DNA of 21,544 nucleotides, from NCBI GenBank assembly GCA_904420155.1, contig CAJFUH010000116.1:1-21544 (forward strand), in the 5' to 3' direction. The notes beneath the pieces were generated by a model. The model was given only the letters and a program-made list of their open reading frames with translations, searched no databases and was not told the origin of the DNA. Numbering within the stretch: the first letter of the stretch is position 1; the number at the start of each line of letters is the position of its first letter. The stretch is from an uncultured Clostridia bacterium (GTDB lineage Bacteria; Bacillota; Clostridia; Oscillospirales; Acutalibacteraceae). The position numbers were made by a program, and so were the translations under genes. Below are positions 1 through 7,670 of this stretch, one piece after another.

Positions 1-36
1 CCCTGTTCCATAAATGCTCGCCTTAATGATATCTAA
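1..36 (+). other. Possible 3' end of a plus-strand gene from left of the window
   Basis: Frame 1 is open from the window edge to TAA at 34-36 and would give the C-terminal tail ...PCSINARLNDI. It lies just upstream of the hairpin at 53-100, which is the normal order of a gene end followed by its terminator. Twelve codons cannot be recognised, and an open frame this short is expected by chance, so this is only a possibility based on position. Confidence 0.2.
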
Positions 37-52
37 ACTTATGGAGAAAATG

Positions 53-100
53 AGAAGAACCAACTCCAATGGGTAAAGACCCGCTGGACTTGGTTCTTCT
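53..100. terminator. Long hairpin, probable rho-independent terminator
   Basis: AGAAGAACCAA (53-63) is perfectly complementary to TTGGTTCTTCT (90-100). Inside the loop a second nested pairing is visible (CCA/TGG and GGGT/ACCC around AAAG). The plus side is followed by TTAATTATT. The minus side runs into TCATTTTCTCC. It could end an unseen plus-strand gene from the left or serve the minus-strand gene ending at 291, about 190 bases away. Neither U-tract is ideal. Confidence 0.55.
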
Positions 101-117
101 TAATTATTGGCCTGCAC

Positions 118-294
118 GTGGCAAAGTTTTTATATCAATTCTTTAGAAATCTATCACTATCAAAAATTAACCAACAACTTTGGGAAAATAGAGAAATTCA
201 AGTTTTTAAGCAAAAAAATCCGGATAAACAGTATGCATACTCATTAGGGCAGTACTGCTTCCAAAGAAATGATAGATATCCCTGGTTTTACTAA
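118..294 (+). pseudogene. Small open frame without convincing start; possible gene remnant
   Basis: Frame 1 stays open from the TAA at 34-36 to TAA at 292-294, about 85 codons, which is unusual for such AT-rich DNA. The only conventional start is GTG at 118, with no ribosome binding site. It would give 58 residues beginning MAKFLYQFFRNL, rich in K, N, Q and aromatic residues. The codons before 118 (reading ...RWTWFFLIIGLHVAKF) would form a hydrophobic segment but have no start codon, and they overlap the hairpin at 53-100. The end overlaps the stop of the convergent gene at 291. It may be a decayed gene, a leaderless fragment or chance. I do not recognise a family. Confidence 0.2.
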
Positions 295-650
295 CTTAAA
301 TAAATAATCTCCGGGCTTCCTACATAATGGATAATCAACCAATAAGCGATCAGTAATACTACCAAAGCCACCGCAATGCATACGGTAGCAGTAATCCATA
401 AAGAATGCCGGTAAGATTTCCAAACCTCTCCTTTTCCCATAGCATCTTGGAAATCCTGAAAAATCCGGGACGGTTTTCCCCAGTAACTATGTAGATCCTC
501 TAAACTGGCTTTGGGGTTAACATCTAAAAATTCTTCTCCTGTAGATACCATTAAATTATACAGAGCCTTTTTATGTCTTCTGGAACAGTGGAACTGATAC
601 CAATATGGTCTCATATAGGATTTGACCTCTTTTCGGACGTCTATCTTCAT
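291..650 (-). CDS. Small single-pass membrane protein of unknown function
   Basis: I place the start at ATG 650, not at an in-frame ATG at 722, because GAGAGGGATGG lies just upstream of 650 while the added 24 residues look like translated leader. The product has 119 residues: a basic soluble N-terminal part (MKIDVRKEVKSYM...), then a stretch with helices resembling the small N-terminal domain of clostridial DUF6120/HAAS-like proteins, and one C-terminal membrane helix (ITATVCIAVALVVLLIAYWLII). Such proteins are often partners of PadR-type regulators, but none is visible here. It appears monocistronic. The stop overlaps the end of the open frame on the other strand. The family assignment is from memory of architecture only. 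Confidence 0.6.
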   Translation of the reverse strand: MKIDVRKEVKSYMRPYWYQFHCSRRHKKALYNLMVSTGEEFLDVNPKASLEDLHSYWGKPSRIFQDFQDAMGKGEVWKSYRHSLWITATVCIAVALVVLLIAYWLIIHYVGSPEIIYLS

Positions 651-1056
651 TTTTCCATCCCTCTCTGTTTTGTCGCTTCCTATTGTATCACGCAAAGAAA
701 ATTTTTCTATATTTTGTGACAATTTTACACGACTATTTTTGTTTTTAAGTGCCTGAAACTACGAAAAAAGGATATAATGCAATCGCTTTATTGTACAAGG
801 AAAAAGGCCATAAACATTACTGCTTTTGGCTTTCACTTTTTATGTTTTCATGAACCAAATAACTAAAAAGTTGTTTTTGGAAAGGGTTTGCTTGTACGGC
901 TACATCGTAATTTATCCAATTGTAAGAGGCATTTTATCTCTTTTCACATAGTATAGAGAGAAACACGCTCTCTATCATTCCATCATCTGGGACACGCTTT
1001 CTTTACAGGAAAGAATAGGCCAAAAAACATAGCGCTTAATATTAGGAGGAATTTTC
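651..1056. other. Non-coding stretch upstream of the holin-like gene
   Basis: No gene is apparent. An isolated TATAAT (773-778) could be a plus-strand -10 box, but no good -35 lies in front of it. AAGGCCA (804-810) pairs with TGGCTTT (827-833), with one G-U pair, and is followed by a T-rich run, giving a weak terminator-like hairpin. ATAGAGAG (953-960) and CTCTCTAT (968-975) form a perfect 8-bp stem with a 7-base loop. CTTTC (997-1001) and GAAAG (1009-1013) form a smaller one. The last two would lie in the leader of the gene at 1057. Confidence 0.5.
953..975 (+). promoter_or_regulatory. Leader hairpin upstream of holin-like gene
   Basis: Perfect inverted repeat ATAGAGAG / CTCTCTAT around the loop AAACACG, about 80 bases before the AGGAGG of the holin-like gene. 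There is no U-tract, so it is not a terminator. It could be an operator dyad or an mRNA-stabilising stem. No protein or ligand can be named. Confidence 0.3.
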
Positions 1057-1359
1057 ATGGATGAATTCATCAGTTGGGAAACATTGGCTACTTTTGCCGG
1101 TTGCGCTGCCGTCACCGGATTGGTTACTCAGTTTACCAAAAAACTATTTCCTAAGTTTCCCACACAATGGCTCTCATATATCATTGCCGTCGTCATCATG
1201 GGCCTTGCTACCATTTTTACAGCCGGTTTTTCCTGGCCCACTATCGCTTTGATTCCTATCAATGCTATCATTGTTTCTACTAGTGCCAATGGCAGCTATT
1301 CCGCCATGAAGCAGATGATTGACAAAAAAAAGTCCAAATCAGACAATCAACAAAAGTAA
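1057..1359 (+). CDS. Holin-like small membrane protein
   Basis: The 100-residue product has three hydrophobic segments (about residues 7-26, 37-57 and 59-77) and a lysine-rich hydrophilic tail (KKKSKSDNQQK). This is the layout of class I phage holins, and the opening MDEFISWETLATFAG resembles holins of clostridial phages. Holins form lesions in the cytoplasmic membrane that release a muralytic enzyme. The start is fixed by a perfect AGGAGG at 1044-1049, 7 bases before ATG. No endolysin, tail or other phage gene adjoins it, so it is an orphan. It may be a phage remnant, a domesticated holin used for export or lysis, or an unrelated small membrane protein. The family call is moderate; the reading frame is sure. 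Confidence 0.7.
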   Translation: MDEFISWETLATFAGCAAVTGLVTQFTKKLFPKFPTQWLSYIIAVVIMGLATIFTAGFSWPTIALIPINAIIVSTSANGSYSAMKQMIDKKKSKSDNQQK

Positions 1360-1712
1360 CATGATGTTATACTCTCTCATACGAATTACAATGTCTTTAA
1401 ATATATACCAATAAATTTCTTTTTAATAATATAAAATATGAGAAACTCATTTTTTATAATTTACGATAATAAAAACAAATCCATTTCTATCGCATCGCTG
1501 TTATCCACGCTCCCTCTAACTAGCGAAAGAGTTTAAATGGGATTGGAGAATAAGCTCAAATATTTTTCTTTGCCTTCTCCCCTATCCTTAACAAAAACGC
1601 CTTGTTATATAAACGGATATCATAAAACAAAGATAGTCCATATTTAAGGGATGCAATGAAAAGTATCCATTCTCTATATTATAAAAAAATTGACACAGAA
1701 GGGTGATGCCTG
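1360..1712. other. AT-rich intergenic region
   Basis: No open frame of note. A weak hairpin, ATGAG-AAA-CTCAT (1438-1450), is followed by a run of T (1450-1455), about 80 bases after the holin-like stop, and may end that transcript. The rest shows no clear repeat or RNA structure. Just before the hydrolase gene there are TTATAA and TTGACA strings (about 1679-1695), but they are not in promoter spacing relative to the start at 1713. Confidence 0.4.
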
Positions 1713-2675
1713 ATGCAGAGATGTGTGCCATTAGAAAAAGCTGCGGAACAAGTTTGTATAGAAAATTCTAAACCTCCGCTCATTTTCCAGCTTCCGCCAA
1801 AATGTGGCCGCACTATTTTAGAAGAAGCACAAAACGCCCCTGTATATCAATATCCTGCGGCTATTACCACTTTTACCGTGGACACCGGCCAGTGGGGTAA
1901 GATCTGTGTTCACACAATCATTCCAGGTAATCTGACAAACCCAACCAATGTAATCTTTTACACACATGGTGCGGGGTGGGTTTTTGGCAATCTACACACC
2001 CACGAGAAACTGGTTCGGGAACTGGCCGCCCGCACTTGTTCTGTGGTGATATTCCCAGAATACAGCCTTTCGCCCGAGGCAAAATATCCAACCGCTATCG
2101 AACAATGTTATTCTGTCCTCTGCCAGATCCCTGCTATTCTAGAACAAATTCATATAACAATGAATCCTTCCACCTTAACCGTTGCCGGGGACAGCGCAGG
2201 GGGAAATATAGCGACGGTCTTGACGATACTCTCTAAACTCCGTTGCGGACCCAAAATACAAAAACAGCTTCTTTATTATCCAGTTACCAACGCTTGTTTT
2301 GATACCGTATCCTATCGGGAGTTTGCCTGTTGTTACTACCTGTATCGCGCAGGAATGAAATGGTTTTGGGATCAATACACCAATTCTGAAGCGGACCGCC
2401 AACAGATTACAGCCTCTCCTTTAAAGGCATCTATACAAGACTTAACCGGACTTCCTGATACCATGATTATCAATGGGGAGGCCGATGTCCTAAGGGATGA
2501 AGGCCAAGCATATGCCAAAAAGCTTCGCCTGGCCGGCGTGGATGTAACCGCTCTTTGTCTTCAGGGGACTATCCACGATTTTGTGATGCTCAACGCTCTC
2601 GATCAAACAAACGCTTGTCGCTCTGCTATGGATATCTCGACATGCTGGATTAATCAGAAAAATAAATCCTGCTAA
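1713..2675 (+). CDS. Alpha/beta-hydrolase, HSL/acetyl-esterase type
   Basis: The 320-residue product matches the hormone-sensitive-lipase family of serine esterases (alpha/beta-hydrolase fold 3). The oxyanion-hole motif HGAGW is at residues 85-89, the nucleophile elbow GDSAGG at 159-164 (Ser161), the acid in GEADVLRDEG (Asp258) and the histidine in IHDF (His288). Length is normal and all catalytic residues are present. These enzymes hydrolyse short-chain acyl or acetyl esters of small molecules or sugars. There is no signal peptide, so it is probably cytoplasmic. AAGGGTGAT lies about 6 bases before the ATG. It stands alone between AT-rich gaps, so context gives no substrate. An unusually Cys-rich composition (12 Cys) is the only odd point. 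Confidence 0.85.
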   Translation: MQRCVPLEKAAEQVCIENSKPPLIFQLPPKCGRTILEEAQNAPVYQYPAAITTFTVDTGQWGKICVHTIIPGNLTNPTNVIFYTHGAGWVFGNLHTHEKLVRELAARTCSVVIFPEYSLSPEAKYPTAIEQCYSVLCQIPAILEQIHITMNPSTLTVAGDSAGGNIATVLTILSKLRCGPKIQKQLLYYPVTNACFDTVSYREFACCYYLYRAGMKWFWDQYTNSEADRQQITASPLKASIQDLTGLPDTMIINGEADVLRDEGQAYAKKLRLAGVDVTALCLQGTIHDFVMLNALDQTNACRSAMDISTCWINQKNKSC

Positions 2676-2869
2676 AAAATCGATATATACGTATAAAAAT
2701 CAATGATCTGTAGCCAAATTTCTTTTTAATTTAAAAAATGTAAATCACCACCACTAAAAGGGTATTTGTACAAACTCAAAAATAACTTACTACTTTAGTC
2801 CCCTAATGAACACTAAATTATAATAAAAAGTATTTTTTCTTATCTGGTCAGGTCCTGGGTTTCTAAAAA

Positions 2870-2903
2870 GAAAGAACAGAACTTTCAGTAGCTCTGTTCT
2901 TTC
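2870..2903. terminator. Rho-independent terminator of the cohesin operon (bidirectional)
   Basis: GAAAGAACAGA (2870-2880) pairs perfectly with TCTGTTCTTTC (2893-2903) around a 12-base loop. Read on the minus strand the stem is followed by TTTTTAGAA, a good U-tract, 35 bases after the stop of the wall-anchored cohesin gene. It may also serve the plus-strand hydrolase gene, which ends at 2675. The remaining bases between 2676 and 2937 are AT-rich with nothing else visible. Confidence 0.85.
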
Positions 2904-2937
2904 AAAGTTTCATTTAATTCTGATATTATTTTGTTAT

Positions 2938-5073
2938 CTAAGCACACCTCTTGGATATTCCCAAAATCAAAAGTAAAGAAGCAGCTGTAGCGAATACTAT
3001 GAGAATAGTAATAGGAATATTATCGCCTGTTTTCGGAATATTGCTGTCAGAAATGCTGGTCGTTTCTGATAAATCAGTAGATTCAGATGGCCTTCCTATT
3101 GTCGGAATCAATGTGATATCTTTTACTTCAGTGCAATTCTTGCAATGGATGGATTTACTTCCAGCTTCAGTTATAGTCGGTTCTTTATCAATTGTAAAAT
3201 CATCTTCCCAGGTATGTCCTGTGGCTTCTATATTTCGGGTTTCAGTAAATTGACAAGTAGAACAAGTACGTTTTTCACTACCATTTTCAATACAGGTAGG
3301 TGATGTGGCTGTAACCCATTCACCAAAATAATGATGCCTAGCTGGAATAACTTCACTTTCTTTATGGTTACAAACAGTACAGGTATGATGTTTATTCCCA
3401 TTTTCTGTACAGGTAGCTTCCTGATCTATGATCCATTCTCCATACCGGTGTCCTAAAGCAGATATTACTTGGCTATCTTTCACCGCATCACATTGAGAAC
3501 AATGAATAGACTTACTACCAGTTTCTATACAAGTAGGCTCTTTATCAATGGTATAATCTGATTCCCAACTATGTCCTGTCGCTTCTACGTCACGAGTTTC
3601 CGAAAACTGGCAGACCGAACAAATACGTTTTTCGCTTCCCTTATTATTACAGGTTGGAGAATCAACAGTAATCCATTCCCCAAAAGTATGGCCCAACGCC
3701 GGAACTTCCATTATCTCTACTCTTTCGCCACAGCGGGAACAATAACGAGACTTACTGCCCGTTTCGATGCAGGTTGGCTCTTTATCAATAATCCACTCCT
3801 GTGAAACGTCATGGCCAAGGGCCGAATGTTCGTCCGTGCGAGTGTCTCTCTCATTGCAACGGTCACATTTTGCGGTTTCCGTCCCATCTTTCGTACAAGT
3901 AGCATCTTGATTGGAAATATAGTTTGTGAAACTATGACCCAACGCAGGAATTATTACAGTCTGTTTTGTCGTATCGCATTGAGAGCAGTGGATAGATTTG
4001 CTGCCCTCTTCGATACAAGTCGGTTGTTTATCAGTGGTATAATCATTTTCCCAAACATGTTTAGTCGTATCAATTTCGCCATACTCAAATGTCTCTGTCC
4101 CTTGTATCCCGCAAACAGAGCAGGATCTATAATAAATGGCTTTCGATACGCATGTAGCCGCCGATTTCAAGTATTGTGACTCCACTTTTTCTATGTAAAT
4201 ATGGTCGGCCAGAGGCAATTCTGCATTAGAGCCTCTAATGACCTTACCGCAATCATTACAAACGGTATATGCATCGTGTCCATGTGTCTGACAGGTTGAT
4301 TCGGAGGCCGGATAATCTGTGACATTTCTATGAGTACATTTTACTGTAATCATACAATCCGCGCTATGAACACCGTCTTCTGTTGTTACGGTAATGATGG
4401 CCTGTCCTTCTGTAATTCCCGTCACAACTCCCTGATCTGAAACTGTGGCGACAGCGGGATTGCTGGATTTCCAGATAACCTTTTTATTGGTGGCATCCTC
4501 TGGCGTAAAGATGGGAATCAGTGTTTCGGTAAGGCCTGTCTCGATTGTCGTTTCCGTTTTATTTAAGGAAATATCCGTAACTGGTATAGGGGCCCCTTTT
4601 ACCGTAACGGTTCCATTAACCGTTTCAAAGTAGACGTTATCCCATTCTTGGTTAAAGACATCTTCCTCATCATATGTAATGGAAATTTCTGTTTCTCCTA
4701 CAGCTGCACTATCTTTGATCACAAACGTAAGCTCAGCGATAGCTCCGTCGGTGGTGGTATTGTCATGAATGGAATCATCCCAAGAAAGAATAAAGGGGTT
4801 ATTAGTCAAAGGTCCAAAGGAAGTTTCCGCATAGTCCTGGGGATTCGCTTCTTTTAATTCTAACACGGAAGAATCATACTGAACCTGTAATCTAAAGGCG
4901 ATAATCCCAGGATTTTTCGATATATTTATTCTTACGGATACCTCATCCCCCACTTGGCCCTCTGCATCCGTTATGGAAAAAGAAGGCGTAGACGCCGCCA
5001 TGATAGAACCGGTAGAAATGCTTGCAAAAAGTATGATGGCCGTTAACAATAAAGACAAAAGTTTTTTCATCAT
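2938..5073 (-). CDS. Wall-anchored cohesin protein with Big2 domain and ten Cys-rich repeats
   Basis: 711 residues. A signal peptide (1-27) is followed by a cohesin module (about 31-158) and a bacterial Ig-like Big2 domain (about 163-244, with WKSSNPAVATV). Ten Cys-rich repeats of about 40 residues follow (about 246-660), each of the form TC...G...C..C...GH, then an STD-rich linker. The C-terminus is a sortase signal: IPKTG at 679-683, a hydrophobic stretch (686-706) and KR. Cohesins bind dockerins with calcium-dependent high affinity, so this protein can display a dockerin-bearing partner on the wall. The gene upstream, 43 bases away, encodes such a dockerin, and AGGTGA precedes this ATG. 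The last repeat has Ile in place of its first Cys. Domain calls are firm; the partner is inferred from context. Confidence 0.88.
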   Translation of the reverse strand: MMKKLLSLLLTAIILFASISTGSIMAASTPSFSITDAEGQVGDEVSVRINISKNPGIIAFRLQVQYDSSVLELKEANPQDYAETSFGPLTNNPFILSWDDSIHDNTTTDGAIAELTFVIKDSAAVGETEISITYDEEDVFNQEWDNVYFETVNGTVTVKGAPIPVTDISLNKTETTIETGLTETLIPIFTPEDATNKKVIWKSSNPAVATVSDQGVVTGITEGQAIITVTTEDGVHSADCMITVKCTHRNVTDYPASESTCQTHGHDAYTVCNDCGKVIRGSNAELPLADHIYIEKVESQYLKSAATCVSKAIYYRSCSVCGIQGTETFEYGEIDTTKHVWENDYTTDKQPTCIEEGSKSIHCSQCDTTKQTVIIPALGHSFTNYISNQDATCTKDGTETAKCDRCNERDTRTDEHSALGHDVSQEWIIDKEPTCIETGSKSRYCSRCGERVEIMEVPALGHTFGEWITVDSPTCNNKGSEKRICSVCQFSETRDVEATGHSWESDYTIDKEPTCIETGSKSIHCSQCDAVKDSQVISALGHRYGEWIIDQEATCTENGNKHHTCTVCNHKESEVIPARHHYFGEWVTATSPTCIENGSEKRTCSTCQFTETRNIEATGHTWEDDFTIDKEPTITEAGSKSIHCKNCTEVKDITLIPTIGRPSESTDLSETTSISDSNIPKTGDNIPITILIVFATAASLLLILGISKRCA
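3094..4338 (-). repeat. Ten tandem Cys-rich repeats (39-47 residues) within the cohesin gene
   Basis: This stretch encodes residues 246-660. Repeats end in GH (or a variant) and carry one Cys about 15-25 residues in, then a C-x-x-C pair. Two subtypes partly alternate: one with DKEPTCIETGSKS...HCSQC (repeats 3, 5, 7, 10) and one with SPTC..GSEKR.CS.CQF.ETR (repeats 6, 9). The same unit appears about three times in the neighbouring 827-residue protein. The similarity within subtypes suggests expansion by duplication. The spacing of three Cys and one His resembles a metal or disulphide knot, but no function is established here. Confidence 0.85.
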
Positions 5074-5116
5074 TTATTCACCTTTCAATCTCTAGTTTCG
5101 GTATTCTGATCACCAT

Positions 5117-7600
5117 TTATTGCAATACCACATCCCATCCGTTTAGATATTGCCTCAACAGAGCTAGATCCTTCATATTGATCTTATCATCTCGGTTGAC
5201 GTCAGCTGCCGATCTCTCGATCCTGACCTCCGAACCATTCAGGTATTGCCTTAATAAGGCGTAATCTTTCATATTTAGTTTGCCGTCCCCATTTATATCG
5301 CCGGATTGACAGTCAACAATTTGGATCGCTCCAGGTACAACCTCAAAAAACACGTTTTCAAAATCAGAATTAAAAATATTATCCTCATTATAGGAGACTG
5401 TTATAGGAGTGGAACCGGAGGCCGCGCCGTCCTTCACTCGGAAGACCAATTCCACAAGGCAACCATCTGTTGTGGTATTATCGTGAATAGAATCTTCCCA
5501 GGAAACAGTAAAAGGATTCTTGGAGATTGGGCCAAAAGAAGTATCCGCAAAGTCTTTGACTGAGGAACTTTCTAGTTCCAAAACCTTAGAATCATAATTT
5601 ATCTGCAAAAGCATAGCGATAATCCCAGGATTATCCTTGATAGAAATCTGGACGCTTACCGTATCGCCCGCACGCGCTGTCTTATTTTCCACAACAATTT
5701 GCGGCGCCGCTGCGACAGGGTCTATTTTCTGTTTCTCTACCTTACCGCATACGGAACAGGTACGTTCCCGTATCCCTTCCGTGGTGCTTGTGGGTGGGAG
5801 CGTCGTTACCCAGCCGCCAAATGTATGGCCTGCCGCCGGAATCTCAGTAATATCTGTTTTCATATCGCAACGGGTGCAATGGTGGGACTTGCTGCCGGAT
5901 ACGGTACAGGTCTCTTTTTTGTCCACTGTCCATTCTTTAGAATAAAGGTGACCCAATGCCGGAATGGTCTCCGTTTTCTTCTGGCCGCAAACAGAACAGG
6001 TATACGTTACCGCACCATTTTGGGTACAGCTCGCGGGCGTGGTAACCGGATTGGCATAAGTATGTTCTCCGACATCGTTGATATCTACTTTGATAATTTC
6101 AAACTTCTGGGGATCCCAGTTTACTCCTCCGCCCCAGGCTTCTACATTGTTTTCGCCGGAAAGCTGCATATCCACAAACAGATCGGAAGGAATCGGCTTT
6201 ATGTACTGCCCTCCATATGCTTTGTAGATATAAAATTTTTGCGCCGTACAATCCCATGGATTAAATACCTGGATATTGGTTCCGTTGCCGTTGTCTCCAA
6301 AGTTGTCGATATCCATCGCCTTATTATCCAGAGCGCTTAATATCTTATAGCTTTCGTCGGATTGACGAACAAATTTCCAAACCTGGCTTTTGCTACAGTC
6401 AAGGTCTCTCCCCATTACGTTGGAATTCACATTGGTTACATACTTATTGGAGGCGGTATTCTTTATCCTGGCATAAAAATTTGTTCCCAAATTCTCTCGG
6501 TTTGCTATGACAAACTCTACTCTTTTCGTATCCACTCCGCCGGAACCGTTAAAAACGGAAAAATAAGCGCTGTATTTGCCCGCTCCCAGTGATTTGGCGG
6601 AAACGGTATAGGTTGGTTCGCAATTCTGCGTTACGACACGCCCCACCCCTTCTTTGTCAATACCAATGCACTGCCCTTTGGCGCAGACCGTACTTACAGA
6701 AATAGATACGGTATCCTCTAAATCATAAATCGGTTTTGACGTCCAGACATTTGAATAGGTAGCCGCTCCGACAACCGAAAAATCGATTCCCGCCGAATCG
6801 GTAGAACCAGCTGAATTTACCGCCGTAATCCATGCGTGATAATCTCCATATCCCAAAGCGCTGGCGGAAATACTGTACTCCCCATTTAATTGGGTATTTA
6901 CAACATTTTTTCCATCTTTTGTAATACTCATCCAATAGGTATTGGCATTGTTGGCGGATGGCGTTAGTACAATGGTATCTTTGATATCATACCAGTTTTG
7001 GTTTTTAGACAGCGTCACATTACTGGGACGTTCAGATGATGTGTTTAAGTTACCAGGAGCAGAGTAAACTGCCGTAAGGGTACGCTGTATTTCTGACTTG
7101 GATATAGTTTTATTCCACATAATTTTACATTTTCCATCTGAATTACAGTCGGCATATGTTATGGTATTACCATTAACTCCTGTAACAAATATAGAATGTC
7201 CGTTATTCTTATATCGGATAACATCGCCAGGTTTTACATTGGACAATGTTGTTCTACTCCATGATTTAGTGGGTACCGATCCAAAGGCATCATATCCCAG
7301 CTTATTGGCAAATCCCATACATTGTATAGACGCAGAAAATGAGTTGCATCCGCATTTTCCAGAATATGTAGGATCTAATTTAGAACATTTTGAACCATGG
7401 TGGGTACATGGAGTCCAGGTATAACCATCCGGATTGTTTGTACTACTTCCGGCATGATTCCAATAAGCTCCCTGGGGGAACTTGGATTGCAGTTGCGTTA
7501 AAGACAAACCTTGTGCTCTAGCTTCTGTAAACGGCAGAACTGTTAGAAAACTGAAAACTATGAGTAAACTTACAAATAAGCTAATAACCCGTTTTATCAT
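5117..7600 (-). CDS. Secreted CHAP-like hydrolase with lectin, cohesin and dockerin (adaptor scaffoldin-like)
   Basis: 827 residues. A signal peptide (1-30) is followed by a CHAP/NlpC-like cysteine hydrolase domain (about 40-180; Cys94 in IQCMGFA, His135 in GHSIF, Asp151 in YADCN as likely catalytic residues). Two Ig-like modules (about 190-277 and 280-366), a ricin-type beta-trefoil (about 372-505, with QVWKF and QKFYI) and about three Cys-rich repeats (510-626) come next, then a cohesin (about 632-762). It ends in a type I-like dockerin (765-822) with two intact calcium loops starting at Asp768 and Asp800. CHAP domains cut peptidoglycan peptides or amides. Having both cohesin and dockerin makes it an adaptor. 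GGAGGGAG precedes the ATG. It is probably cotranscribed with the upstream regulator and the downstream wall-anchored cohesin. The CHAP call is moderate; cohesin and dockerin are sure. Confidence 0.88.
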   Translation of the reverse strand: MIKRVISLFVSLLIVFSFLTVLPFTEARAQGLSLTQLQSKFPQGAYWNHAGSSTNNPDGYTWTPCTHHGSKCSKLDPTYSGKCGCNSFSASIQCMGFANKLGYDAFGSVPTKSWSRTTLSNVKPGDVIRYKNNGHSIFVTGVNGNTITYADCNSDGKCKIMWNKTISKSEIQRTLTAVYSAPGNLNTSSERPSNVTLSKNQNWYDIKDTIVLTPSANNANTYWMSITKDGKNVVNTQLNGEYSISASALGYGDYHAWITAVNSAGSTDSAGIDFSVVGAATYSNVWTSKPIYDLEDTVSISVSTVCAKGQCIGIDKEGVGRVVTQNCEPTYTVSAKSLGAGKYSAYFSVFNGSGGVDTKRVEFVIANRENLGTNFYARIKNTASNKYVTNVNSNVMGRDLDCSKSQVWKFVRQSDESYKILSALDNKAMDIDNFGDNGNGTNIQVFNPWDCTAQKFYIYKAYGGQYIKPIPSDLFVDMQLSGENNVEAWGGGVNWDPQKFEIIKVDINDVGEHTYANPVTTPASCTQNGAVTYTCSVCGQKKTETIPALGHLYSKEWTVDKKETCTVSGSKSHHCTRCDMKTDITEIPAAGHTFGGWVTTLPPTSTTEGIRERTCSVCGKVEKQKIDPVAAAPQIVVENKTARAGDTVSVQISIKDNPGIIAMLLQINYDSKVLELESSSVKDFADTSFGPISKNPFTVSWEDSIHDNTTTDGCLVELVFRVKDGAASGSTPITVSYNEDNIFNSDFENVFFEVVPGAIQIVDCQSGDINGDGKLNMKDYALLRQYLNGSEVRIERSAADVNRDDKINMKDLALLRQYLNGWDVVLQ

Positions 7601-7624
7601 TTATACTCCCTCCTTCATGAGACC

Positions 7625-7651
7625 ATATCCTTCTGTTTTGCAGAAGGATAT
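7625..7651. promoter_or_regulatory. Perfect 11-bp hairpin in the leader of the adaptor gene
   Basis: ATATCCTTCTG (7625-7635) and CAGAAGGATAT (7641-7651) flank a 5-base loop. It lies between the stop of the small regulator gene and the ribosome binding site of the 827-residue protein. Neither side has a U-tract, so it is unlikely to be a simple terminator. A role in mRNA stability or differential expression within the operon, or a protein-binding dyad, would fit the place. Confidence 0.5.
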
Positions 7652-7670
7652 TTCCATCCCGCTTTCTATC

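Noticed and set aside
3094..4338. Repeated DNA that might suggest a CRISPR or satellite array
   Set aside because: The periodicity of about 120-140 bases is in frame with a protein repeat and the copies diverge at codon level. There are no short identical repeats with spacers.
5699..6340. Plus-strand frame of 213 codons opposite the adaptor gene
   Set aside because: It is antisense to the well-supported Cys-rich repeat and lectin region. Its composition is that of a shadow frame and it has no family resemblance.
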